Shown piece after piece: positions 17,495 through 25,701 of a stretch of 64,000 nucleotides of DNA; the stretch's first letter is position 1, and each line of letters starts with the position of its first letter. The stretch is from Neisseria sp. KEM232 (GTDB lineage Bacteria > Pseudomonadota > Gammaproteobacteria > Burkholderiales > Neisseriaceae), in assembly GCF_002237445.1 (NCBI RefSeq), contig NZ_CP022527.1:2307913-2371912 (forward strand), in the 5' to 3' direction. Both the position numbers and the translations under genes were made by a program. The notes under the pieces are model-generated. The model had not been told where the DNA came from. It saw nothing but the letters and a program-made list of their open reading frames with translations, and did not search any database.

Positions 17495-17820
17495 ACCGCA
17501 TACTGGCCAACCCTGCCGCCCGTTAAAACGTTTAGGCCGTCTGAAAATACAAAACTGTACACGCGCGGGGGAGGGTTGGGGTGGGGGTGGCGTTTCGCAG
17601 AACTGCTTTACCATTGTCCCGCAAAAATTTCCGCAGCGGCACGAACGGATTCGGGGAGTTGCGGCAAACCGTGCGGGCGGACGAAAGGCCGTCTGAAACG
17701 GTTTTCGCAGGTTTCAGACCGTTTCGCAACCAAGCCGCAGACACAGCGCCGCGCAGGCAGGAAAATCCGTTCCGCTATATAATCGCCGCCTTTCAGACGG
17801 CCTCCCGAAAAAGGATACCT
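17495..17820. other. Intergenic region with G-quadruplex repeat and recN promoter
   Basis: About 325 bases without a gene. It holds a DUS at 17534-17545, a G4-forming repeat at 17567-17590 followed by GCGTTTCGCAGAACTGC, another DUS near 17690, and TATAAT at 17775-17780 about 40 bases before recN. Confidence 0.6.
17567..17590 (+). repeat. G-quadruplex-capable dispersed repeat
   Basis: GGGGGAGGGTTGGGGTGGGG with a further G run gives four G tracts of at least three bases with loops of 1-2. A near copy is at 63596-63619 and a decayed one near 61710-61740, all followed by a related CAGAACT segment. Confidence 0.6.
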
Positions 17821-19509
17821 ATGCTGCTGGCGCTCTCCCTCAACGACTTCGTTATCGTCGATAGCCTCGACCTCCAATTCCAACCCGGCTTCACCGTGCT
17901 CACCGGCGAAACCGGCGCGGGCAAATCCATCACTCTCGACGCCGTCGGCCTCCTGCTGGGCGGCAAGGCCGACTACGCCCAAGTTCGCGGCGGCGCGAAA
18001 GAAGCCCGCCTCTCCGCCCTCTTCGACCTCTCCGAAATGCCCGAGCTGCAAAACGAATTGCGCGAGCAGGGCTTTTTGGCCGACGATGCCGACGAATTGT
18101 CCGTGCGCCGCATCATTGACGCCAAAGGCAAAAGCCGCAGCTACCTCAACGGACAGGCCGCCACCCTCGCCCAACTCAAAAGCATCGGCAGCCGCCTGAT
18201 CGACATCCACGGCCAAAACGCCCACCAATCGCTCAACCGCGAAGCCGCCCAGCGCGAACTGCTCGACGCCTTCGCCGGCTGCCTGCCGCTGGCGCAGGAA
18301 GTCGCCGCCGCCTACCGCGCCCGCCAGTCGGCGCTTGCCGCACTCAAAGCCGCCGAAGAACAGCGCGAGCAGCTGCAAATCGAACGCGAACGCCTCGAAT
18401 GGCAGCACGGCGAACTCTCCCGCCTCGCCCCCGCCCCCGGCGAATGGGAAAGCCTCAGCCAAAGCCACGACAGCCTCGCCCACGCCGCCGAGCTGGTGCA
18501 GACGGCGCGCGAAGTAGAAGACATCATCGACGGCGAACACGGCCTGCAATACCACGTCTACCGCTGTCAGAAAAACCTCGAAAGCCTCAGCGGCATCGAA
18601 CCGCGCTTTGCCGAAGCCCTCGAACTGCTCGCCAGCGTCGAAGCCGAGCTGGGCGAAGCTGCCGCCGCCGTGCGCGGCGTCGCCTCGCGCACCGAACTCG
18701 ACCCCGCCGAACTGGCCGCGCAGGAAGAGCGCATGGGCGAACTCATGTCCATGGCGCGCAAATACCGCATCGAGCCGCAGGAACTGCCCGCCAAGCTCGA
18801 AGAAACCGAGGCCGCGCTGCAACACCTCGAAGCCGCCGCCGACCCCCAAGCCCTCGAAGCCGCCGCCCGCGAGCGCGACCGAGAATACACCGAAGCGGCG
18901 GAGCGCCTGTCTGCCGAACGCCGCGCCGCCGCCCTGCGCCTGGCCGAAGAAGTCACCGAAAATATGCAGCATCTGGCAATGAAAGGCGCGCAGTTTGCCA
19001 TCGAACTCGTGCCCGCCTCCCCCACCGCCCACGGCCTCGAACACGTGCAATACCAAGTGTCCGCCAACAAAGGCAGCCCGCTGCGGCCGCTGAACAAAGT
19101 GGCATCGGGCGGCGAACTCGCCCGCATCAGCCTGTCGCTGCAAGTGGCCGCCGGCCGCCACACCCGCATCCCCACCCTGATTTTCGACGAAGTGGACACC
19201 GGCATCGGCGGCGGCGTTGCCGAAACCGTCGGCCGCGCCCTGCGCCGCCTCGGCGCCGCGCACCAAGTGCTGGCCGTCACCCACCTGCCGCAGGTGGCCG
19301 CCTGCGGCGAACACCACTGGCAGGTCAGCAAAAACAGCGACGGCGAACAAACCGTCAGCAGCATCCGCGTACTCGACGAAGCAGGCCGCACCGGCGAAAT
19401 CGCCCGCATGCTCGGCGGCGAAACCATCACCGCCACCACCCTCAGCCACGCCGCCGAAATGCTTGCCAACGCAGCGGAGCGGCCGCATTCCGGCACAGAG
19501 GCCGTCTGA
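17821..19509 (+). CDS. recN: DNA repair protein RecN
   Basis: An SMC-like ATPase acting in double-strand break repair. The 562-residue product has N-terminal Walker A GETGAGKS (29-36), two long coiled-coil arms rich in Glu, Ala and Arg (about 150-380), and the C-terminal signature VASGGELARISLS with Walker B LIFDEVDTGIGGG. I start at 17821; earlier in-frame codons run through a repeat-filled intergenic region. The last codons and stop are a DUS (GAGGCCGTCTGA, giving -EAV). Confidence 0.95.
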   Translation: MLLALSLNDFVIVDSLDLQFQPGFTVLTGETGAGKSITLDAVGLLLGGKADYAQVRGGAKEARLSALFDLSEMPELQNELREQGFLADDADELSVRRIIDAKGKSRSYLNGQAATLAQLKSIGSRLIDIHGQNAHQSLNREAAQRELLDAFAGCLPLAQEVAAAYRARQSALAALKAAEEQREQLQIERERLEWQHGELSRLAPAPGEWESLSQSHDSLAHAAELVQTAREVEDIIDGEHGLQYHVYRCQKNLESLSGIEPRFAEALELLASVEAELGEAAAAVRGVASRTELDPAELAAQEERMGELMSMARKYRIEPQELPAKLEETEAALQHLEAAADPQALEAAARERDREYTEAAERLSAERRAAALRLAEEVTENMQHLAMKGAQFAIELVPASPTAHGLEHVQYQVSANKGSPLRPLNKVASGGELARISLSLQVAAGRHTRIPTLIFDEVDTGIGGGVAETVGRALRRLGAAHQVLAVTHLPQVAACGEHHWQVSKNSDGEQTVSSIRVLDEAGRTGEIARMLGGETITATTLSHAAEMLANAAERPHSGTEAV

Positions 19510-19549
19510 AAAAAGGCCGGCCGCCCGCGCCGCACGTTTCAGACGGCCT
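19498..19549 (+). terminator. DUS inverted pair ending recN
   Basis: The forward DUS provides the recN stop codon and pairs with a reverse DUS 40 bases on, enclosing a GC-rich stem (GGCCGGCC). Confidence 0.6.
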
Positions 19550-19637
19550 ACTGCTGCGAAAGCGCTTAACCAAAACACACCTTTGGGCTACAATGCCGCC
19601 CGTTTTGATCCGCCGTTTATTTTAGGAATACAAAAGC

Positions 19638-20093
19638 ATGACACATGAAACCGCTTTGGGCGCGGCACTCCGTTCCGCCGTGCAGACCATGAGCAAAAAA
19701 AAACAGACCGACATGATCGCCGACCACATCTACGGCAAATACGCGGTCTTCAAACACTTCAAACCCCTCGCGCTGGGCATAGACCAAGACCTCGTCGCCG
19801 CCATGCCGCAATACGATCCCGCCCTCATCATGCGCGCGCTGGCCAACCACTGCCGCCGCCCGCGCTACCTCAAATCGCTGGCGCGCGGCGGCAAACGCTT
19901 CGACCTCAACAACCGCGTCAAAGGCGAAGTGAGCGCCGAAGAGCAGGCCGTTGCCGCACAAAACCCGATGGTGAAAGAAGCGCTCGAAAAACAGGCGCAG
20001 CGCCGGGCCGAACGCGAAGCGCAGGCAGCCGCAGAACCGGCCGCCGCCCAAGCCCCGGCAGCGGAAGCCATACAGGAAGCCGCCGCAGAATAA
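19638..20093 (+). CDS. proQ: ProQ/FinO-family RNA chaperone
   Basis: A global RNA-binding protein that stabilises sRNAs and mRNA 3' ends. The 151-residue product is a minimal ProQ: the FinO fold covers about residues 1-105 (KYAVFKHFKPLALGIDQDL, then RRPRYLKSLARGGKRFDL, the RNA-binding surface), followed by a Glu/Ala-rich tail. The separate C-terminal domain of E. coli ProQ is absent, as in other Neisseria homologues. Confidence 0.93.
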   Translation: MTHETALGAALRSAVQTMSKKKQTDMIADHIYGKYAVFKHFKPLALGIDQDLVAAMPQYDPALIMRALANHCRRPRYLKSLARGGKRFDLNNRVKGEVSAEEQAVAAQNPMVKEALEKQAQRRAEREAQAAAEPAAAQAPAAEAIQEAAAE

Positions 20094-20113
20094 AACCGCC
20101 GCAGCGCATCCCG

Positions 20114-20146
20114 TGAGGCCGTCTGAAAACCTTTCAGACGGCCTCA
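20114..20146 (+). terminator. DUS inverted pair after proQ
   Basis: GAGGCCGTCTGAAAACC pairs with its inverse in a compact stem-loop just downstream of proQ. Confidence 0.65.
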
Positions 20147-20220
20147 CGCACGTTCGGACGCCCAAAGGCAAATCGGTTATAATCGCGCCCGTTTTGCAAC
20201 CACCCCCACGGGAATCCCAC

Positions 20221-20991
20221 ATGGCAAACGCCCCGCAGCCGGACAACCGCACCGCCATCCGCCGCCGCATCCGCGAAAACGGCATCTACGTCCTGCCCAA
20301 CTCCTTCACCATCGCCGCCCTCTTCTCCGCCTTCTTCGCCATCACCCAGGCCATGCACGGCCTGTTTGAAAACGCCGCCATCGCCGTTTTCATCTCCATG
20401 ATGCTCGACGGCATGGACGGCCGCGTCGCCCGCTGGACCAACAGCCAGAGCGCCTTCGGCGAACAGCTCGACAGCCTTGCCGACATGGTCAGCTTCGGCG
20501 TCGCCCCCGCCCTCATCGCCTACAAATGGCAGCTGTTCCACTTCGGCCGCATCGGCTACACCGCCGCCTTCATCTACTGCGCCTGCGCCGCTCTGCGCCT
20601 TGCCCTCTTCAACACCCTTATCGGCAGCGGCAAAGCCGACAAACGCTGGTTTATCGGCGTGCCCAGCCCCACCGCCGCCGCCCTCATCGTCGGCCTCATC
20701 TGGGTAAACCACAGCGTCGAAAACTTCCCCGGCGTCAAATGGTGGGCGCTCTTCATCACTCTTTTTGCCGGCCTCTCCATGGTCGTGCAAATCCCCTTTT
20801 GGAGCTTCAAAGAAATCAACGTGCGCCGCAAAGTGCCGTTTTTCGTGCTTATCCTCGTCATGCTCGCCCTCCTGGCCATGACCCTCAAACCCGCCCTCGC
20901 CCTCTTCCTCCTCGCCCTCGGCTACAGCCTCTCCGGCTACATCCACTACGGCTGGCGGCATTGGCGAAAACGGCAAAAACACAGCGCATAA
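20221..20991 (+). CDS. pssA: CDP-diacylglycerol-serine O-phosphatidyltransferase
   Basis: Makes phosphatidylserine, the precursor of phosphatidylethanolamine, at the inner membrane. The 256-residue product has several hydrophobic spans and the CDP-alcohol phosphotransferase motif DGMDGRVARWTNSQSAFGEQ followed by LDSLADMVSFG, with the spaced aspartates. I use the ATG at 20221 (GGGAAT upstream); TATAAT at 20178-20183 is a likely -10. Confidence 0.94.
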   Translation: MANAPQPDNRTAIRRRIRENGIYVLPNSFTIAALFSAFFAITQAMHGLFENAAIAVFISMMLDGMDGRVARWTNSQSAFGEQLDSLADMVSFGVAPALIAYKWQLFHFGRIGYTAAFIYCACAALRLALFNTLIGSGKADKRWFIGVPSPTAAALIVGLIWVNHSVENFPGVKWWALFITLFAGLSMVVQIPFWSFKEINVRRKVPFFVLILVMLALLAMTLKPALALFLLALGYSLSGYIHYGWRHWRKRQKHSA

Positions 20992-20995
20992 ACCC

Positions 20996-21022
20996 TTTCA
21001 GACGGCCTGAGGCCGTCTGAAA
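20996..21022. terminator. Perfect DUS palindrome between pssA and queH
   Basis: TTTCAGACGGCC and GGCCGTCTGAAA are separated by three bases, a 12-bp perfect stem that can act on both strands. Confidence 0.65.
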
Positions 21023-21052
21023 CCCTTCCGGCAACCATAAAACCACACCAAT

Positions 21053-21760
21053 ATGAACACAACGCACCCCCCCGAAGTCACCCCCATCGACCGCTCCATA
21101 CTCGTTCCCCCCGGCGGCCACAAAAAAGTCCTGCTCCATTCCTGCTGCGCTCCCTGTTCGGGCGAAGTGATGGAAGCCATGCTCGCCAGCGGCATCGACT
21201 ACACCATTTATTTCTACAACCCCAACATCCACCCGCTCAAAGAATACATGCTGCGTAAGGAAGAAAACCTGCGCTTTGCCGAAAAATTCGGCATCCCCTT
21301 TATCGACAAAGACGATGACTACGAAAACGACCGCAAAGAATGGTTTGCCAAAGCCAAAGGCATGGAGTTCGAACCCGAACGCGGCATCCGCTGCACCATG
21401 TGTTTCGACATGCGCTTTGAAAAGGCCGCCCAATACGCCCACGAACACGGCTTCCCCGTCTTCACCAGCTCGCTGGGCATCTCGCGCTGGAAAAACATGG
21501 CGCAAATCAACGACTGCGGCCACCGCGCCGCCGCGCCCTATGACGGTTTGGTCTATTGGGATTTCAACTGGCGCAAAGGCGGCGGCAGCGCGCGTATGAT
21601 AGAAATCAGCAAACGCGAACACTTCTACCAGCAGGAATACTGCGGCTGCGCCTACTCCCTGCGCGACTCCAACACCCACCGCAAATCGCAAGGCCGCATC
21701 CCCATCAAACTCGGCGTGCTGTATTACGGTGACCCGTCCACCGAATACGAAAACCGCTGA
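21053..21760 (+). CDS. queH: Epoxyqueuosine reductase QueH
   Basis: Catalyses the last step of queuosine synthesis in tRNA. The 235-residue DUF208 protein has the N-terminal CCAPCS, the pair CTMCFDMRF and C-terminal YCGCAYS, cysteines that coordinate the iron-sulfur and metal centre. [15 protein letters not shown] is typical of the family. It is convergent with the hsdR remnant. Confidence 0.93.
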   Translation: MNTTHPPEVTPIDRSILVPPGGHKKVLLHSCCAPCSGEVMEAMLASGIDYTIYFYNPNIHPLKEYMLRKEENLRFAEKFGIPFIDKDDDYENDRKEWFAKAKGMEFEPERGIRCTMCFDMRFEKAAQYAHEHGFPVFTSSLGISRWKNMAQINDCGHRAAAPYDGLVYWDFNWRKGGGSARMIEISKREHFYQQEYCGCAYSLRDSNTHRKSQGRIPIKLGVLYYGDPSTEYENR

Positions 21761-21773
21761 GCCGATAAAACAG

Positions 21774-21816
21774 AAGGCCGTCTGAAACCCAATACAGGCT
21801 TTCAGACGGCCTCTTT
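21774..21816. terminator. Bidirectional DUS terminator
   Basis: An opposed DUS pair with an enlarged stem (AAGGCCGTCTGAAACC, GGCTTTCAGACGGCCT) between convergent queH and hsdR. Confidence 0.65.
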
Positions 21817-21829
21817 TCGAAATCTCCCC

Positions 21830-22280
21830 TTACTCTTTATCCAAGCTGCCGCCCACGCCTTTAAACTTCTCCACAAACGCGGCAATTTTTTCAAACACGT
21901 TTTGCTTTTTCGTGCGGTATTGCGGATTGAGCGGACTCATTTTCGGCAACACGTCATTCAAATCCGTGCCGTTTTCGCTGGCGTACTCCCGTTTGAGCGA
22001 CACGGCAAGGTAGCGTTTGGCCTCCGCTTCGTTCAAACCCTCCGATGTGATTAATTCCGCCGCTTCCTGCTGCTGCACTTGTCGGGCGTATTGGTAAAAC
22101 GCTTCGATAACGGCGGGCGCGTCGGCCATGGCATCCAAATCGGTTTCATTGATGAAATCCACAATCAGCCCTTCTTTGGCGCGGCTGCTCACGCTGGCGC
22201 GGATGATGCGGCGGATGTCTTCCACCCATACGGCTTTGTCTTTGGTTTTTTTGTTATGCTCAAAAATCAATTCCAAAATG
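21830..22280 (-). pseudogene. hsdR: hsdR 3' fragment (C-terminal domain)
   Basis: About 149 residues of the C-terminal helical domain of a type I restriction HsdR subunit ([20 protein letters not shown], then [15 protein letters not shown]). Joining it to the upstream part across the Correia-like element restores [16 protein letters not shown] with no lost base beyond a TA duplication. It therefore belongs to the same gene as 22387-24718. The internal ATG at 22276 could at most give a C-terminal peptide. Confidence 0.9.
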
Positions 22281-22386
22281 TATAGTGAGCCAAAATAAAA
22301 AATATACGGCGTTGCTGCGCCTTGCCGTATTACCCATACTGTCTGCGTCTTGCTGCCTTGTATCTTTTCTATTTTGGCTCACTATA
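22281..22386. mobile_element. Correia-like repeat element (variant ends) inside hsdR
   Basis: A 106-bp element bounded by perfect inverted ends TATAGTGAGCCAAAATA and TATTTTGGCTCACTATA. Its core (AAGCCGCAGACAGTAT-like, then ACGGCAAGGCGCAGCAACGC when read in the other direction) is closely related to the neisserial Correia repeat-enclosed element, whose known ends are instead TATAGTGGATTAA. The host gene shows a TA duplication at the insertion point. Confidence 0.85.
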
Positions 22387-24718
22387 ATCCAGATTGATTT
22401 CCTGCGATTTGAGCAAATCCACTTCAAAAACCACATCGCCCCAATCCACCTGTGCCGTTTCGCTCTGCCCGTTATCGCGGTTGCACCGCTGCCATTCGCG
22501 GATGTCGTTGTAGGCGGAACGGTAATCCTGCACCGCTCTTTCAGACGGCACTTCAACCGCCTGCATCTCTTTAATATCTTCATCGCTCAAGCCATACCGG
22601 TTTTTCAGGCTGTCTATCGCTTCGAGGTCGTCTGAACCGATTTTCTGCAAGGCTTGCAGCGCGGCAAATTCGTCGTAGTTTTGCAAAACGTTTTCCGCGC
22701 GCAGATATTCGCCGAAGAGCTTGGCAAAGTCTTTTTTGTCTTTTTCCGTCTCAATCGCGGCAGGGTCGGGAAAACGCTCGCGCAACTCTTCCACCACATC
22801 GAGATAACCGCGCCGCGCTTCGCCGGTAAGGGCATCGGTGTAGCCTTCCATGTATTCCCGGTAGCTTTTTTCCAATATCACGTTTTTGGTGTTTTTGTTG
22901 CCAAAGAGCGTAATCGCGTCGATGGTGGCCTGCTCCAAATCGCGGAAAGTAACGATGTTGCCGAAGGTTTTGCTTGCATCAAAAATGCGGTTGGTGCGTG
23001 AAAACGCCTGTATCAGGCTGTGGTAGCGCAGGTTTTTATCGACAAACAGCGTATTGAGCGCGGGCGCGTCGAAGCCGGTTAAAAACATGCCCACCACAAT
23101 CAGCAAATCCACTTCCTGCTTTTTCACGCGCTGCGCCAAATCGCGGTAATAGTTTTGGAACGATTTGCTGTCCACGCTGTAATTGGTATGGAAATGCGCG
23201 TTGTAATCGGCAATGGCGGCAGACAGAAACTCTTTCGCGCTGCTTCCCATCGCTTCGGGATCGAAATTTTCATCGGCAATATCGCCGACCGCGTCTTGCG
23301 TTTCATTGGCGGCAAAGGAAAAAATCGTTGCCACTTTCAAAGGTTTCAGACGGCCTTTCTGCTGCTCTTTAAACGCCTTGTAATACAGCTTGGCCGCTTC
23401 CACGCTGCTTACGGCGAACATGGCGTTGAAACCTTTGCCCGTTGCATTCATGCGGTGGGTTTTTTGGCGGAAATTGTCCAAAATATACTGCGTGATTTCA
23501 CGGATGCGCTCGGGGTGCAGCAGCGCTTGGCGGTTTTCAGCGGCGGAAAGTTTCTGCTCGTCCTGCTCCTGCTCCAAAGATTTGAACTGCGGCCGCACAT
23601 CATTGTAGTCCACCTTGAATTTCAACACTTTTTCATCGCGGATGGCATCGGTAATCACATAATCGTGCAACTGCCGGCCAAACACGCCGGCGGTGGTTTC
23701 CGCGCCCAGCGCGTTTTCAGGGAAAATCGGCGTGCCGGTAAAACCGAACTGGCAGAAATATTTGAACTTGCATTTCAGGTTTTTTTGCGCCTCGCCAAAT
23801 TGCGAGCGGTGGCATTCATCGAAAATAAACACCGTTTTCTGCCGGTATGCCGGCAAATCCGCTTCGCTTTTCATCAGATTGTTCAGCTTTTGGATGGTGG
23901 TAACGATGATTTTATTGTCGTCTTTTTCCAGATTGCGTTTCAGCCCCGCCGTACTGTCCGAACCGTTGACGCTGTCGGGCGAAAAGCGTTGGTATTCCTT
24001 CATCGTCTGATAATCGAGGTCTTTTCTGTCCACCACAAAAAACACCTTGTCGATAAAATCCAATTCCGTTGCCAGCCGCGCCGCTTTGAAGCTGGTGAGC
24101 GTTTTGCCCGAGCCGGTGGTGTGCCAGATATAGCCGCCGCTTTCGGTGTTGCTCCAATTTTTCGCATTAAAAGAGCTTTTGATTTTCCACAAAATCCGCT
24201 CCGCCGCCGCAATCTGATACGGCCGCATAATCAGCAGCGTATTGCTGACATCAAACACCGAATAGCGCAGCAACACCGCCAACAGCGTTTCTTTTTTCAA
24301 AAACGTCGCCGTAAAGTCTTTTAAATCCTTGATAGGCTCATTGTTTGAGCGCGCCCAGTTCATCGTAAAGTCGAAGCTGTGTTTGTCGCGCTTGGTGGTA
24401 TTGGCGAAATAACGCGTGTCCGTGCCGTTGGAAATCACAAAAATCTGCAAAAACTTAAACAGCGAATGCTCCGCGTTAAAACTCTCTTTCGTATAACGGT
24501 GCACCTGGTTAAACGTCTCGCGTATCGCCACACCGCGCTTTTTCAACTCAATCTGCACCAGCGGCAGCCCGTTTACCAACACCGTTACATCATAGCGGTT
24601 ACGGTGTTTGCCCTGCTGCTCAAACTGATTGATCACCTGCACCTTGTTATTCGCCAAATTCCGCTTGTCCAGCAGGCGCACGTTTTCAATCCGTCCGTCG
24701 TCAAACGTAAAATCATAA
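22387..24718 (-). pseudogene. hsdR: hsdR, type I restriction motor subunit, truncated at both ends
   Basis: HsdR provides ATP-dependent translocation and cleavage. This part keeps the nuclease core ([20 protein letters not shown]), Walker [13 protein letters not shown]-like [12 protein letters not shown] and the remaining helicase motifs ([23 protein letters not shown]). About 100 N-terminal residues are missing, replaced by the IS1016-like element at 24719; the frame is open up to that junction ([14 protein letters not shown]). At the other end translation runs into the Correia-like element and stops after YSEPK at 22369. It is very unlikely to restrict. Confidence 0.9.
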
Positions 24719-25419
24719 GGGGCTGACGTAGATTAGCAGTTATGCTAGGCTACGAAAATGCAGATAACCAATTGTAAATTAAGCAAGATGGTTCAAAAGA
24801 AACTGCTTGAATTTTTTGTACTCCAAGTTACCGCCCGTTCCGCTGCCGATATTTTGGGCATTCAGCCCAACTCTGCTATTCTGTTCTACCGCAAAATTCG
24901 TATGGTTATCAGCCATTATCTGGCCTTGGTTGCCGATGAGGTTTTTGAGGGCCCTGTCGAGTTGGACGAAAGCTATTTCGGCGGACGGCGTAAAGGCAGA
25001 CGCGGTCGCGGTGCGGCAGGAAAAGTGGTTGTCTTCGGCATTCTGAAACGCAACACCGTTGTGGTGGATAATGCCAAGTCTGAAACGTTACTCCCTGTCA
25101 TCAAAAAGAAAATCATGCCGGACAGTATTGTTTATACCGATAGTCTGAGCAGTTACGACAAGTTGGACGTGAGCGGTTTTATCCATTACCGCATCAACCA
25201 TTCCAAGGAATTTGCCGACCGCCAGAACCACATTAACGGCATTGAGAATTTTTGGAATCAGGCAAAACGCGTCTTACGCAAATACAACGGAATCAATCGC
25301 AAATTTTTCCCGCTGTTTTTGAAAGAATGCGAATTTCGGTTTAGCTTCGGCACACCGTCCCGGCAGCTAAAAATCTTGCGGGAGTGGTGTGGAATTTAGG
25401 GCTAATCTACGTCAGCCCC
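24719..25419 (+). mobile_element. IS1016-like insertion sequence (IS1595 family)
   Basis: About 700 bp with perfect terminal inverted repeats GGGGCTGACGTAGATTAGC at both ends, outermost bases AAGGGG. The bases outside the two ends differ (AATCATAA left, TTCAAAAG right), so no 8-bp target duplication is visible. That suggests a deletion or recombination removed one flank, including the hsdR start. Confidence 0.88.
24758..25399 (+). CDS. IS1016-like transposase
   Basis: A 213-residue ISXO2-like DDE-type transposase, apparently intact: N-terminal region with [20 protein letters not shown], catalytic segment [32 protein letters not shown], and NHINGIENFWNQAKRVLRKY. The terminal repeats on both sides are intact, so the element may still be mobile. 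A second, truncated copy is at 43192. Confidence 0.92.
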   Translation: MQITNCKLSKMVQKKLLEFFVLQVTARSAADILGIQPNSAILFYRKIRMVISHYLALVADEVFEGPVELDESYFGGRRKGRRGRGAAGKVVVFGILKRNTVVVDNAKSETLLPVIKKKIMPDSIVYTDSLSSYDKLDVSGFIHYRINHSKEFADRQNHINGIENFWNQAKRVLRKYNGINRKFFPLFLKECEFRFSFGTPSRQLKILREWCGI

Positions 25420-25440
25420 TTCAAAAGCCCTTAAAGGCAT

Positions 25441-25614
25441 TTAGTGCAAAAGGTATTTAGTGCAAAAGCTGTTAAAAAACTGTGCAAAAGCTTTTCGCGC
25501 GTTACACATTTGCGAAACAGACAGCCAGGCGGTTTCTTCTGAAAAATTCACTTCGACAGAAACATTCCCGTCGCGGCTGTTGAATATGACAAGATCGGCT
25601 TTTTTATCATCCAT
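25441..25614 (-). pseudogene. Truncated RhuM-like gene
   Basis: 57 codons starting MDDKKADLVIFNSRDGNVSV and continuing EVNFSEETAWLSVSQMC, the N-terminal pattern of RhuM/virulence-type proteins often encoded in type I restriction loci. AGGAG lies nine bases before this ATG. After about 40 residues the similarity ends in short direct repeats (TTTAGTGCAAAAG twice), and the IS1016-like element follows. The remainder was probably lost with hsdS. Confidence 0.7.
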
Positions 25615-25701
25615 GGCATTTGCTCCTTTTGGCAAGTCGTCAAGCCTGTAAAAAATAGTTTCCAACCGTCAACTTTTAATCACCGGTTGAATTTTGCGCA
25701 T

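Noticed and set aside
17608..19578. A 656-codon open frame on the minus strand opposite recN
   Set aside because: Gly/Ala/Val/Phe-rich composition arises from GC-rich third positions of recN read backwards; it has no domain or start signal, while recN has all family motifs.
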